From the NCBI GenBank assembly GCA_037367355.1, contig CM074701.1, positions 2,604,001 to 2,668,000 on the forward strand: a stretch of DNA of 64,000 bases, in the 5' to 3' direction. This DNA comes from Neoscytalidium dimidiatum. Lineage: Eukaryota; Ascomycota; Dothideomycetes; Botryosphaeriales; Botryosphaeriaceae. This document shows, piece after piece, positions 12,184 to 24,123 of this stretch. How positions within the stretch are numbered: position 1 is the first letter of the stretch; every line of letters begins with the position of its first letter. The notes below the pieces were generated by a model that made no database searches, was not told where the DNA came from, and saw nothing but the letters and a program-made list of their open reading frames with translations. A program made the translations under genes and the position numbers.

Positions 12184-12852
12184 TCACGACAAATCCGGAT
12201 CCATCCCCTCCGCCTTCCTGATCCCCTCACTTTGCACACCGGGCAACCAGCTCATGCGATCCTTGACAAACTGCTCCACATTCGGCCGGAAATTCGTCTC
12301 CATAAGACTGAAGTCATCGATCGTGCCGATGCGCATGAGGTTGGCGCCGGGGAAGTTGGAGCCGAGGCGGTACATGAGCGTGCCGCAGGTGCGGCAGAAG
12401 TAGTTGGTCATGCTTCCGCCACTAGCGGGGGTCTTGCTGGTCGTGAAGGTGGACAGGTTGTCGCGGCCGCGCAGGTGCTTCAGGTACGGGTCGTGGATCG
12501 TGAAGTTGGAGGCGAACATCGAGGCGGTCAGCTTGTGGCAGTCGGTGCAGTTGCAGACGAAGCGGTCACCGACACCCGGGCCGGAGATGGGCTGGAGGAA
12601 GGGGTTAGTACGGGTTGCGGTGGGGTCGTTGAGTTGGGGGATGGAATGCGAGGATGGGTTCCAGCACAGAAAGCAGCAGAAGCATTAAGTGGATCTAATG
12701 TACGAATGAGGTGGGGAACATACGAATGCGAGTTGCACGGCGCCGCAGAAGCAGGTGGCAGTTGCTTCGCCGTCTTTGTTGTACCCATCGTCGGCACCGC
12801 TAGCCAACGGAATGTACGGCTTCGTCTTATCAGCGTCTCTAAGCGACGTCAT
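12184..12852 (-). CDS. GFA/CENP-V-fold protein (glutathione-dependent formaldehyde-activating enzyme family)
   Basis: A zinc-binding GFA-domain protein, related to enzymes that capture S-hydroxymethylglutathione; most fungal members have unknown substrates. Exon 1 (12852-12724) and exon 2 (12591-12184) flank a 132-nt intron and give 178 aa, normal for the family. Zinc ligands are visible in order: TCFCGAVQ (C-x-C-G), CNCTDCHK, and FCRTCG near the middle of exon 2. The region TFTTSKTPASGGS between the second and third ligand groups is also family-typical. There is no signal peptide, so the protein is cytosolic. Confidence 0.88.
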
Positions 12853-13903
12853 GATGAGGGTTGCAGTAGTCTGTTAAAATGGGTGGACTCCGGTGTGATT
12901 TCGAAATTTTAATCTTGAAGAAGAGAGCTCGATTGTTGTTGCTGAGGCAAGAGTTTCTACTTGCTGCTTCAGCGTGAAAATATATAGGCCGCTTGATGTG
13001 CCATGTCGTCGGGTCCGTTGTAAGCAGAAGCTACTTACATCATCACGGTAGTAATCTTGCTTATGCAGTAGCGTGTTTTGGAAGTTTGTGGTCACTTGTT
13101 GGTGTAGTTTAGTAGCCTTATGTAACGAAGGGATGCGCGACTAATCATTATAATCATCAGGCAGAGTTTTGCCTCAGGCATATAATTGGCGGATAAGCGT
13201 AACCGGGCCTAGTCTACGAGAATAATCTGTGACATGATTGGCAGACTTATCGCTAGCTTCGTGGAAGCGGGGTAGCACGGCTCGGCCCCCTTCCTCCGCA
13301 AATACTTCGCTACGTCATCTTGCTTGGCAATTTCCGCAATGAGCTACACAAAGTGCATCACGATGCCAGTTCGCGAAATCCGATAGGCTTCAAAGCCTGC
13401 CTGAAAGCTTAACAGGCAGTAAGCATTTGCCACATCTCAAGAATAATCTCAAGAATGACGTCCGGCTGCGACCTTACGGCTCTTCTCTTACGGAAGGACC
13501 CAGCATTGGTCTTCTGTGTGTCTTTGCCATTTGTTACAACGTATTAACCCCGCCCTTTAGTATCTTATTAAGGTACTCTTGTCCTTAATTGAACCTAGCA
13601 AGTAGAGCTCGCAACTGTCCGTCAATTCCCAAACTAACGGCTTTTCGCGAATTTTCCAGCCATGATTGGGGGCACACAGTATTGCCATGCAATAGTCGTG
13701 TCGGCAACTGCTAAATATAGAGGTAGATCCCGTCAGTGGCTCCACTGTTGATCGATGCATGGGTACGTCCGCGGCCAAATTGTCTGCGGGTTTTGTAAGG
13801 AGGCGAGCTATGATTGGCGCACATCTTGGGGGCCGAATTCCTGCGGAACCACTGCTTGAGAACAGAGACCCGACTATAGAGCACAAACAAGATTCTATCT
13901 AGA
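12853..13903. other. Intergenic region, nothing recognised
   Basis: This is the upstream side of the GFA-type gene. Minus-strand ORFs at 13557-13986 lack domains and overlap the remnant described next. Confidence 0.4.
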
Positions 13904-14394
13904 ATTTCAGTCCATGTATCCAATGTGAGTGCAACGGCTTCTTGTTCGCTGCACCTACCCCAACTGTAGACGAACGAGCATTCCACGACGGTGCCTGCTC
14001 CTCGGACATTCCCTTGAGCCAGATAGTCGAGATCACGGCATAAAATAGTGAATCGGTCACATCGACAGAGACAATGGCGGTCAGCTAAAGTCTACAATAG
14101 GCCTACGCACATGCAATTGATGGATATGACACTGCTTTAATGGCATCCAGCACTGTATTTCTGATTTCGATCATCTGAGGCTTATGCTTACCAAGGACAG
14201 AAAATATCAACAAGCGCTACTAATTCAATCAGCGGAACGCCCTCAGCTACTACAGCTTCATCGGGTTCGGGAATTTCCGGAGGCGCGATTGCCGGTGGCG
14301 TTGTCGGATGTGTAGCAGGCCTTCGTTTCATTAAGGGGCAATATTATGGTCGTACCGCCAAGGAAAGCATCGCGGAAGGTGCAAAAGTCTGACT
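13904..14394 (+). pseudogene. Remnant of a mucin-like membrane protein
   Basis: Two readable pieces in compatible order suggest a decayed gene. The first (from about 13911) contains CIQCECNGFLFAAP and DGACSSDIPLSQIVE and then hits a stop. The second (about 14210-14394) is a Ser/Thr-rich stretch followed by SGISGGAIAGGVVG, the usual start of a fungal transmembrane anchor, ending in a short basic tail and TGA. The order (Cys region, S/T linker, Gly-rich TM helix) is that of fungal plasma-membrane sensor or WSC/mucin-like proteins. The anchor is interrupted by Cys and Arg residues and no start or clean introns were found, so I call it a relic. Confidence 0.3.
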
Positions 14395-15221
14395 GAAATG
14401 GAGACAACCGCGGCCGGGATATATGAGAAGCGTGGTTCAGAATTCAGAGGTAATGAGCTGTGGGCAAGGGAAAATCCACAGGTGGAAGGGCGAAGACGGA
14501 TCTGCCGTTCAACTGGACAGAATCGAGCAGCGTTTAGAGCTGAGCGGGAGATAGCCTGTCTTCATTTTCGTAAACCAAACAATTCAATAAGAAATCAATG
14601 CACTAGTAGCGCTACGAGTCTTGAGAGGCATTCGCTTCAGAAGGGCCACAGAACCTCCGCACGCCGCAACTACCCGTCGAATTGGTTGCGATCGATGTCG
14701 CTGCATTTCATTCCCCATACCTTTTGTGGTCCTATTTCGCAAATTCATAGAAAACAGGCAGAATTAATTTTCGTATTCATAGTATTATTTCCGCAAAGTA
14801 TATTCGAATATATGATGCACCGACTTATGGAAGTTTCTATGTGTGGTTGCTTGGTTCTGTGACGCCTGAAGTAATCCCTGCATATCTGCACCTATGAGGC
14901 TTATGGTTTACAGATCATGGCACGTGGTGTGACCTGAGTATGTCTTGTTATTAGCCGAACATTATCATTCTCGCGTGCAATGCCACGGAGAAACTGCCAA
15001 GTGGATCGAGACAGGCTCCACATGCACTATACTATGCGGAGACGATCCGTTGGGAGCGGTGCGTGAGTTGGCATCACCACGCGAACCACATCCTCGGGAT
15101 GCTCGCAGGCGAATGCGGCACAGCAAAAGACGAGCGGATAAGAAGAAGCATGCGCCAGTCGACTGATGATTTCTCCTCTACCTCTGAGTGCCGCTCATAC
15201 TTCTTCATTATTCGATACAAG
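14395..15221. other. Intergenic region upstream of the methyltransferase pair
   Basis: ORFs here (for example 14398-14862) show no domain. It probably contains the promoter of the first methyltransferase. Confidence 0.35.
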
Positions 15222-16820
15222 ATGGCTTCCACAACACAACATATTGAGCACAATCCAATTGAAGCTGAGGTGCACATGCGGTCCATGAAGCCACGATAGC
15301 ACAAAATATACTGACCAAACATATTCCATAGGCAAGGAGTGAATCTGAATCTGTGTACGATTCAGAACTGTATGTTGGATTTACAACGGCAGCTTTGCAG
15401 CGACGGCTTTGGAACGACACGCGCTGATATTGTATCAGTCCCAGCACATCGTCACTTGCCTCCTCCGTGGTTCACTACGAATACGAGAACGGTCGCAGGT
15501 ACCACCAGTATAAACAGGGAGGTCAGTGAGATATCAAAATGTGAATCCCATCCAGCCAGTCCGTGTCTACTGACTTGTTGGCAGCTTATTTTCTCCCAAA
15601 TGACGATGTGCGATATTACTGATGGTATCTAACGAGCGGAACAATGGCTCACCATACCACAGTCTGAGAATGATCGTCTAGACCTTGTGCACCATATGAC
15701 ACTGCTTCGTCTTGGTGGAAGATTGCACCTGGCGCCGATTCCACCTGACGTTCAAGAAGTTCTAGACTTGGGAACAGGTTTGCATTCCGTCGCCTCTTTT
15801 TCGAGCACTCTCTGACCTTCACGCACAGGGACTGGGATTTGGGCGATTGAAATGGGTATGGTACTTCTACCTGCATAACAAAATTGGTCGAGCACTAATA
15901 CGGCCGCTTCTTAGGCGATGATTACCCGTCGGCTCAGGCAAGCTTTGTGCATTTTTACTACGACGTTCCTTGCTAATGCTACACCCAATTTTAAGATTTT
16001 GGGAAACGACCTGAGTCCGATCCAACCGAGCTTTGTTCCGCCAAATGTGCGCTTTGAGATCGACGACATTGAAGAGATCTGGACCTACACCAGGAAGTTT
16101 GACTATATTCATTCACGCTATCTCCAGGGGTCAATCAGGGATTGGCCGAAGCTTGTTGAGCAAGCCTTCAAGTATAACCGTGCCTTAACAGGTCCAATTG
16201 AGAAGTCACTAATAGTCTATTTTATTCAGATTTACCAAACCCGGTGGATGGGTTGAGTTCCAAGACTACACGATGACCATCTACTCGACTGACGGCTCAG
16301 TACCGAAGGATTCGTCACTGTGCAAGTGGCTTGGTTATGTCCAGGAAGGCATGAAGAAGATAGGGATCGAGAGCGAGCCGGGGCTCTATCTGGAGAAATG
16401 GGTCAGGGAAGCCGGATTCAAGAATATCCACCATGAAGTGTTTCCGTATCCCGTGGGCTCATGGCCCAAGGACAAGACGCTGGTGAGTAGCAGGCTTCTC
16501 GCAATGCCGGCACTGAAGATCTTTCTAACGCTTTGTGGGTGAGCAGAAAGAAGTCGGACTGTTCAATCTTGCAAACTATGCGGATGGTATTGAGGGTTTC
16601 TCATTGCGCATCCTGACGCAGGTGCAAGGTTGGAAGAAAGAAGAGGTTGATGTGCTCGTTGCAAATGTGAAGCAGGATTTGAAGAACAGATCCATGCATC
16701 CACTACATGATCTGTACGGTTCTCTCATGACCCGAGCCCGTCCCGAATCACTGAATTCAAATTGCTAATTCTTTCTCCAGCCACGTGGTTTACGCGCAAA
16801 AGCCAATGGATGTAGAGTAA
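15222..16820 (+). CDS. LaeA-like class I SAM-dependent methyltransferase, copy 1 (11 exons)
   Basis: Exons: 15222-15269, 15332-15369, 15439-15521, 15585-15607, 15663-15777, 15829-15855, 15915-15937, 15996-16171, 16230-16482, 16547-16713, 16781-16820; together 993 nt, 330 aa. The N-terminal family signature YEYENGRRYHQY is followed by motif I (LDLGTGTGIWAIEMGDDYPS), NDLSPIQPS, the post-motif FDYIHSRYLQG, and motif KPGGWVEFQDY. The C-terminal end is HVVYAQKP. The intron at 15938-15995 uses a GC donor. The family includes the secondary-metabolism regulator LaeA and many UMTA-type enzymes of unknown substrate. A paralogue follows about 600 bases downstream on the same strand with only two introns. 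All ten introns remove stops or frame changes, so the gene appears intact. Confidence 0.85.
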
Positions 16821-17421
16821 GGGTTCATTTGGTCGACCAAATTGACGGTCGAACGACACAGAGTGGCCAGGTCATTGATTAACCGAGCTTCTGTTTTCTT
16901 CTTCTGAGAAGCACTTACAGAAACAGGCAGCGAGACTACGCTCGAATTCTCATTAGTTTTTTTTTTTTTTTTCCAAGATATTAGGTCAACAGTTCGGAAA
17001 GAGCACAATTAACATTGCTTGCTCGCAAAAGGCAAGAAGAACAACTCAGATCAGTCTAGATTTTTTAAGTATAAATTCAATGATTAAAAAGGATAGATTT
17101 GGGATTTTCGACGGTGAACCAATAAAGGGCATTTCCGATGGACCACATCGTCTAGAACAAGTGGGTCCTGCAGCTGCCTCGAAAAATACGCCTTAATCCG
17201 TATGCTATTACGGCGTATACCAAGGGTTTCATTTATTACGGCAGAAGAGGCAGTCTCCCGCCGTTTAAAGAACCGAGGTCCAATCACTGGCGGCGGGGAG
17301 TGAGGATGCGTGTGTTGTCTCCACATTTCCATGTGTTCATCAGATCACCGCGCCGCAATCACACCCCTGTATGTGCGTACGCACTGCAAATAAGAACTCG
17401 GCAAACCCATTTTTCTTCAAA
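16821..17421. other. Spacer between the tandem methyltransferases
   Basis: No gene is seen. It contains a T-run at about 16959-16974 and presumably the terminator of copy 1 and the promoter of copy 2. Confidence 0.4.
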
Positions 17422-18557
17422 ATGGTGGGGCAACCGCCATTATTTTCCACCATGGCGACCAGCGACAGCGACTCTTCCTACGACACCGATGCGGCCTTGA
17501 CAGAGCTTTCAGCCTCCGTGACTTCCTCCATCTTGAACGGAAAGTTTGAGAATGGACGCCGCTACCACGCCCACCGCGAGGGTACTTATTTCTTGCCTGA
17601 TGATGAGAAAGAACAGGATCGGCTGGATTTGATGGGCCATTGTTTCAACCTTGCCATGAATGGCGATCTGCACAGGGCGCCTTTGACAGATCCAAAGCTG
17701 TGTCTCGACATTGGGACTGGGACTGGACTTTGGGCGCTTGATTTCGCAGATAAGTATCCTGATTGCCAGGTCATTGGAACAGACCTGAGCCCGATACAGC
17801 CATCTTGTAAGGAGCGCCTTTTGCACCGTCGGAGATCGCAGGTTCCCATATATGGAGTACTACTGATCTCTGCTTCGACGTACTATAGGGACAGCGCCGA
17901 ACTGCAAGTTCATTGTCGACGATGCCAATGCCGATTGGGTGTTTCCTGAGAAAGGCCAGTTCGATCTCATCCACTCGCGCTACGTTTACGCCGGTATCGA
18001 GGACTGGGATAAGTTCTGGCGGCAAACGTATGAGCATCTCAAGCCTGGAGGCTGGGTAGAGAGTCACGAACCGACGGCTATGTTCTACACTGATAAGCCT
18101 GACTTCGACGGGAAGAAGTCGCAGGCTTGGTACTGGGTGAACAAGGTTGACGAAGCCACGAAGAAGATCGGGAGATCGTTCGATGTTGCTCACCTCCATG
18201 CGGAAGAGTTGAAGAAGGCTGGCTTCGTCAATGTGCGGCAGGAATGCATCCATGTACCCATTGGCACGTGGAAAAAGGACCAGACCGAGATTGGGAAGGT
18301 CGCGATGTTGAACGCTGTCGAAGCAGTGAGGTCAGTCATGTGTCACGCGAAGCCGTGATGGTAAAACTAACGCATATGTCGCCAGGCCAACATGCCTTGC
18401 TGTGTTTACTCGTGTGCTCGGTTGGGATCTGGTCCAGAGTGAGGCACTCAGCGCTGCCGTTGTCAAGGAGTTCTTACACTCAAAGGACCAGGAACTGTAC
18501 TTCAAGCTGTACCTGACATGGGGCCAAAAACCATTGGATGCTGAAGCTTCAACGTAG
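17422..18557 (+). CDS. LaeA-like class I SAM-dependent methyltransferase, copy 2 (3 exons)
   Basis: Exons 17422-17806, 17889-18330 and 18386-18557 give 999 nt (332 aa) in phase. Family landmarks are FENGRRYHAHREGTYFLPDD, motif I (LDIGTGTGLWALDFADKYP), GTDLSPIQPS, FDLIHSRYVYAGIEDW, LKPGGWVESHEP and the C-terminal YLTWGQKP. ATG 17422 was chosen; a second in-frame ATG at 17452 is also possible, and an upstream in-frame ATG at 17371 would only add an unconserved leader. The order of motifs and total length match copy 1, but eight of copy 1's introns have no equivalent here and the C-terminal halves diverge. Predicted nuclear or cytosolic; substrate unknown. Confidence 0.9.
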
Positions 18558-20520
18558 TGTTATCCTGCAAACATATTATTTTGGAACGGAAATTCAAAGT
18601 TTCTCCGGAGTCAGTCCGCTGCGTGACGCTTGACACCACTTCCCTTCTTCAATGCCTCGCAATCGAAAGCTTCGACAGGATTCCGCAAGACATCCACCGG
18701 ATGGAGGAAGCTCATCCTTTTCAGAGTGACAAACAGCTTCTAGTCTGACGATCGATAGGGACGGCATAGAGCAATCGACTGAGCTCACTCTTACCGCCGG
18801 ATTACGTAAATTCGACTCCTGGGAGCTACTTGACTTTTGTGACAACAATTTCAGCTTCGGCCTGTGACGTCACCAGTGTAGAGAGGTTCTTGTCACTGAA
18901 AGAATAGGAGTGGTCTCTAAATCGTACTTGACGTAAGATAGTCACGTAAGGAATCCATGGATGCAGGCTACGGTTGGGAGCCATGCTTTGAGTAATCTGT
19001 GGACCAATCGCCGAAATTCGCGCCGCTGCTGTGAACGCTGCCGGGAGCGAGAGTCAAGAATTGCGTCCGATGGTTTATGCCCTTCACCGTTCATCTGGCT
19101 CCATCATTGGCTGGAGTTTGACTGAATGACGGCGGCGGTTCCGTACGCGGTAGGGCGGAGGCAAGGAGGAAGGGCGTTTGCCTGTCCGTGCAAACCGGTA
19201 CCTGACAGACGGCAGGAACGCTCGGTGCCTGGATTGCTTCCGGCCCCCATCCTCGGGGATTTTCCTTTTCAGCGTAAGCACGCCACGGGCCACAGACAGG
19301 CATGCCGACTCCAATCAACCCTCTAGCGCTTGCGCAAACGCGTACTTGCGTGACTCGGAATCTCTCCTGACCGTTTAGGTTATCGGGGACCGAGATCTGC
19401 ACCTGAAACAGACGGCGCGCGTGGAGAATCCACCTTCAACGCCAACAAACTCTTCCCTGCGCAACCAAACAACCGCGGTGGTCCGTGAAATGCTCCGATC
19501 TGCCATGATTCTCGCGGATGCGCGTAGATCTCGGGATCGGCAGGCGTCCAACGCACTGGACAATATCACGCACTACCTCGTGGCAGAATTAGCGCACGAC
19601 AATTGACGTTCCTGGGGGAGCTCTGGAATTAGATACCCCAATCGGCAACGTGAGCTCATCAACTACCGGTCAATAAAATGCTGCCAAGTTGCAACTATAT
19701 ACAGATAGAAATTTCAGATGCTGCACAAGTCTCACGAAAGGAGCAGCGTACATATCAATGAACGTCGCAGACATTGGAGATCCGTCTCTGCAGCTGCCGT
19801 CCAACAGGCTTCAGACCCTGCGAATCGATAGAGTTGCTCGGATAGAGCCAAACCGACGGTCCCCTTATGACCACCAATAGCAGACTGCAGCTTCCCGTTG
19901 TCCAATCCACGCAGCGTCGCACATCGATAGCGCGTCTCCTCCGCTCCCGAAGCACGAGAACCCGACGCCGCGAGTTTCCATGTACGTGCATGCATACGTA
20001 CGGCATGCGTGAGACCATATACACCCCGGCTACCATTCACATGCCTCCGTCTCCAGCTTCTATCCCGTTCCATGACGCGGTGTTGCAGCACCTGCTGCTG
20101 CGGCTGACATGTGCGCTTCCGCCAAAATTCTTCCGAACGTCGCTTACACGCTCCTCTTGTCGTACGACGTAAGACAGACGTCCCACCATCGCTTCTCGGG
20201 AGGAAAATGCTTCCCTCTGCGGCTCGTCGGCGGTGCCGAAATCTGGCCCCCAGTGGATCTCAATTGGCCGTGTCATCCGGAGAGCATCGTGTCGCTTACT
20301 CGTCGGATCCGTCCGAAGCGCGTGCTGTCCCCGTCATACAAGGATCCGGACGGCGCCACCATCCCTGCAACCCCCCAGCGGAGGAAAGGAGGGGAGAAAA
20401 AGGGATCTGGGGAGTTGAGCGTCGTTCCAGATTCCGAACCAGCGGGGCCCCCTTACGTAGCGCAGTAACCCTCAATGAGCACACGACTACCCACCCACCC
20501 CCAGGATCATGTGGCCATCC
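18558..20520. other. Intergenic region, no gene supported
   Basis: Several short GC-rich ORFs exist. A 61-codon frame ending at 19606 looks protein-like but lacks a domain or reliable splice partner. The right part is downstream of the AhpC/TSA-like gene. Confidence 0.35.
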
Positions 20521-21393
20521 TCAGTCGTCGTCGATCTCCAGCACCCTCCTCAGCCTCGCCACCTCGGTGTGGTCCCTGTAGTTCCGCATGCGATGGCACC
20601 AAACCACCTCCCCGTCCTCGAACAGAAACTCCCCGCCCACCTGCAGCCAATTCCCGCTCTTCATCGCCCTCCTGACGCCCTGCGCCCGCGCCTGCTGGCC
20701 GACCTGCCTGATCTGGCCCGCGATCCAGGCGGGCGGCGCGATGTCGCGCATGTACTCGGGCCGCCTGTTGCCGATGTCGAAGGAGATGGACATGCCGAGG
20801 GCGCGGTACAGGCTGCGCGAGGGGTCGGCGAAGATGGGGAAGGGGCAGCGGGTGTAGTCCTTGTAGGCGGGGATCATGCTCGGGGCGCCGCAGCCGACGA
20901 CGAGGATGTTGGTGGGCGTCGGCATGGTGAAGTAGGTCTGCGGGTCGATGGATTGCGTCAGCGCGCGCAGGTACGCCTGGCACGCGCCGCAGTAGAAGTG
21001 CCGCACGAACAGCACCAGCTGCCGCTGCCCGATCGCCGTGTCGCCGCTGAAGAAGGAGCCGAAGGGCCGCGCCGTCCCGGCCGCGTCGTACAGCGGGATG
21101 TCGGCCGCGGCGGCGAGCGCGCTGGCCGACGGGCAGTCGTCGGATACGTTGACGTCTTCGCGCAGCTGGGTGAAGTAGTCGGCCGTGTCGAAGTAGCAGG
21201 AGCCGTGCAGGAAGCTCGTGCGGGCCGGGTCGGTGTCGAAGGAGGAGAGGCTGGAGACGTTGGTGTTGGCGGTGCCGTGAGAGCTGTGGGAGGAGCGGGC
21301 GGATGCGGTGGGCGAGGTCGATTCGGTCATGTCGGAATCGCTGAGGGAGGATCGACGAGCATGGCGGGCACCGCGGAGTTTGATGAGAGGCAT
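20521..21393 (-). CDS. AhpC/TSA-type antioxidant protein (peroxiredoxin-like, PRXL2/FAM213-like)
   Basis: A single-exon gene of 290 aa. A Ser/Thr-rich N-terminal tail of about 65 residues precedes a thioredoxin-fold domain of the AhpC/TSA antioxidant family. The redox site is a CxxC in RHFYCGACQAYL at the end of the first beta strand (QRQLVLFVRHF). Later family landmarks are ILVVGCGAPSMI, YKDYTRCPFPIFADPSRSLYRALG and the strand FLFEDGEVVWCHR near the C-terminus. It is predicted to be a cytosolic redox protein that reduces peroxides or acts as a thiol sensor. The start at 21393 begins MPLIKLRG; the same frame is open upstream only because the leader is GC-rich. There is no signal peptide. Confidence 0.88.
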   Translation of the reverse strand: MPLIKLRGARHARRSSLSDSDMTESTSPTASARSSHSSHGTANTNVSSLSSFDTDPARTSFLHGSCYFDTADYFTQLREDVNVSDDCPSASALAAAADIPLYDAAGTARPFGSFFSGDTAIGQRQLVLFVRHFYCGACQAYLRALTQSIDPQTYFTMPTPTNILVVGCGAPSMIPAYKDYTRCPFPIFADPSRSLYRALGMSISFDIGNRRPEYMRDIAPPAWIAGQIRQVGQQARAQGVRRAMKSGNWLQVGGEFLFEDGEVVWCHRMRNYRDHTEVARLRRVLEIDDD

Positions 21394-24123
21394 TCTTTTG
21401 GCTGAAGAAGGAAGAGAGGGAAAAAGGTCGAAGTGAGGACGGCGAGAGTTGCCAGATGATTTCTGGTAGCGGACGACTAAAAAAGGAAAAAATTGCGTTT
21501 GAAAATGGTGATACAAAAGGCAATGTAGTGCAGAGACGCTGCAGGGCTGGGAGAATTGAGAGCGGCCGAGATGCAAGGAGGAGAGGATGGGTGAAGAAGC
21601 CGGAGGGCGGGCGCGCAGGGTGGGCAAGAAGAGAATTAGTAGTGGAGCAGAGATGGTAGCGTAAACGGGCAGGTAGGCGAGGGCGTTTACCGGGTCCAGC
21701 TGAAGTCTGGGGCGGCTTGCGACTTGCTCAAATGGGACGGGATCTCCATCTAAACAGCGCCCGTCCGAGGCCTCGTGCATCACGGCCAGCACCCACCGCC
21801 CCGGCCACTTGCACATCTGCAATTGCGAAAGCTGCTATTGTGCAGCCAGCTGCCCCAATCGGACGTCGCGCGGCTGCTTGTGGGGCCTTCGCCGATCGCA
21901 TTGCAGCGTGAGGCCGGCAACGGTCAACAGTCGACCATGCGATAGTGGGGCAGAGCGGATCCGCCGGCGGATCTGGCAGGCGAGTGCGTGTGAGTGTGGC
22001 CTTGGTGGCGGCATCTGACAGCGCCGCCTCCTGGGGCCCGCGGCTGTCGGTGCTGCAGCGCGGTTTCGACTCGGGCTGGGCGGGGCGGAAAAGCGCCTGA
22101 AGCAACCAGTGGCCGCGGCCATCCAGGTCTGACGCGAAGGAGTCGGTCGCCACCTGCAGCGAAAGCGACGACGCGCAGGGCAGAGGCAGCGTGTGGAGGG
22201 ATGGTGAGTGGACGATTCGGCAGATGGGCCTGGCATGGGCCTGGCGGGGGCTTCGCAGGCGGCATGCAGGGATTGCCTGCTGCACAAGCGGCCTTGCCGA
22301 TCGCGCCTGAGCTTCGCCCACATCTGTGCGCTCGAGCTCGACACCCTCTCCGGACACTTCCACTCCACGCTGCCCCGGGCATTCTGCCTCCCGCCGGCTC
22401 TCCCGACGCAGCATTTTCCCGCCATCACTTGACCCTCTGCCAAGGATCATCAGCCGTAAGAGGAAGCATCTGCTACTGATACACCCAGCCTGAAGCGTGG
22501 AGAATCTTCTACTGCACCTCCACTCCACCAATCACCTGGATATCTTTATCCCGCCGCGCCGGCGCTCCGACGGACAATCGCAGAGCGCCTGCATTGCCCG
22601 CCGTTTGCGCCATCAACGCGCCCATACGCGCGTCTCGCGGTCCCTCCTCCAGTACCAGCCCGTGTCGCAACCGGCAAGCCCGATCGCGTCCTGACTCAGT
22701 CTGAGAAGATCGGATTATGCGTGAGGTCATTGTTGTTGTCAGGCGGTCACATCGCTGACCCTTCCGTACCACTGCCCAAGACCGTAATCACTATTGTCTG
22801 AGATGGGATCTCTAGCGGGCCAAAACAAAAGGCTGCACACGTTCAGGCCGATAAGCAACCGTTCAAGCCACTATCTGACCCTCCTTCTAGCGCCCGCGCC
22901 GGTGCTGCTAACCGCTTGACGCCCCAATGAGTTGCCACGACGCCCGCCGTGGCACTATTGGAAAAGTCGGGACACGATGACCGAAGAAGCAAAGCATTTC
23001 CATTTAACCGCCGAGTTGCTGCAGGGCTTGTCACCCGATCATGCGCCTAGAGTTAATGGTAGCCAAGTTCCCCGCGGCAACCATTCAACAACATCAACAT
23101 CAGAAATCTAGAGCTGCTGGCAGCCACGATTTTAGCCACGTTCGCTTTCTTCTTGAACACCTCCTTCAACGCCCCGATGACTGTCAAGATGGCCACAGAT
23201 CCAATTCGACTTTAGAAAAAGAAATAGTGCTGCGTAGCTCACGGTGAAGCCTTCAAAGACGCTATGCAGACCACCTGCCACCATCAGTCTCTCGATTGGA
23301 TGATTTACTTGCACATCTGCGTTGCTTTTCTCTGCCGTCGTTTCGTCAGTCCAAGGTCCGGGCCATACTAAATTAAATTTATTCCTAGCCCATTACGCCA
23401 TAGCATAAAAAGCTGGGTGCTACCCCTGCCCGCCAATCCTATAGCTCGGTAGCTGGGAACTTTAACACCCGACCTTGTTTCCCACGACCACGGAACCACT
23501 GAGACCTAAGACAGCACCCGGAAAAGGGCACAAACATAGCGTTTCACGCTCCAAGAGCTTCACCTTATCCCCGCATTTCTTCACCATCGAGAGGTAGCTC
23601 GAAAAGGACTGTACACCGAGGGAATGTCTCGCGAAGCACATTAACTAGCGCATCGGCGCAAAACCTCGGCATGCCTCGTCCGTCCACCATTGGCCACCAG
23701 GACGACCAACCCAGCCTTGTCCCCTCGCCCTTTCGTCTGTCTCAGTCCTTTAGCACGTGGTGCGGGGACGGGCACGGGTCGGCACGGCTAAGGGCCTGGC
23801 AAGCTCGCAAGCTCGGCATTTCCCAAAGCCCGGGAACTCGCGTTTCCAACGACCCTGACCAGGAATGCGGGGGAAACGTCATTGAGATGTTCATGCAGCG
23901 CCGTTTCGTTTCCCTGAGGATCGCAGGGATGGTGGCAGAGGAATCGCAACGTGCTGGATTTTGCATGTGCGTGGCCGCTGTTGCTCGCGAGCTACGTTCA
24001 TAGTTGAGTATTTTGTTACTGATTATCCACTAAAGTGCCTCTACAATCGAAATAGATCTCGTTTTCAAGAGTCCTATTTTCTTTGCCACAGCCCTGACCG
24101 TGTCCCCATGTCGAATGCTTTCT
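21394..24123. other. Long intergenic region, GC-rich left half
   Basis: Long overlapping frames on both strands at 21728-22531 are explained by GC content and show no domain. A CRDCLLHKRPC-like stretch at about 22260 has no further zinc-cluster pattern. From 22.8 to 24.1 kb nothing is recognised. The left part likely carries the promoter of the AhpC/TSA gene. Confidence 0.35.

Noticed and set aside
22260..22300. CRDCLLHKRPC resembling a zinc-cluster start
   Set aside because: No second half of a Zn2Cys6 motif and no ATG-led, spliced context.
21728..22531. Long overlapping ORFs on both strands upstream of the AhpC/TSA gene
   Set aside because: Explained by high GC; low-complexity Pro/Arg/Ala composition and no domain.
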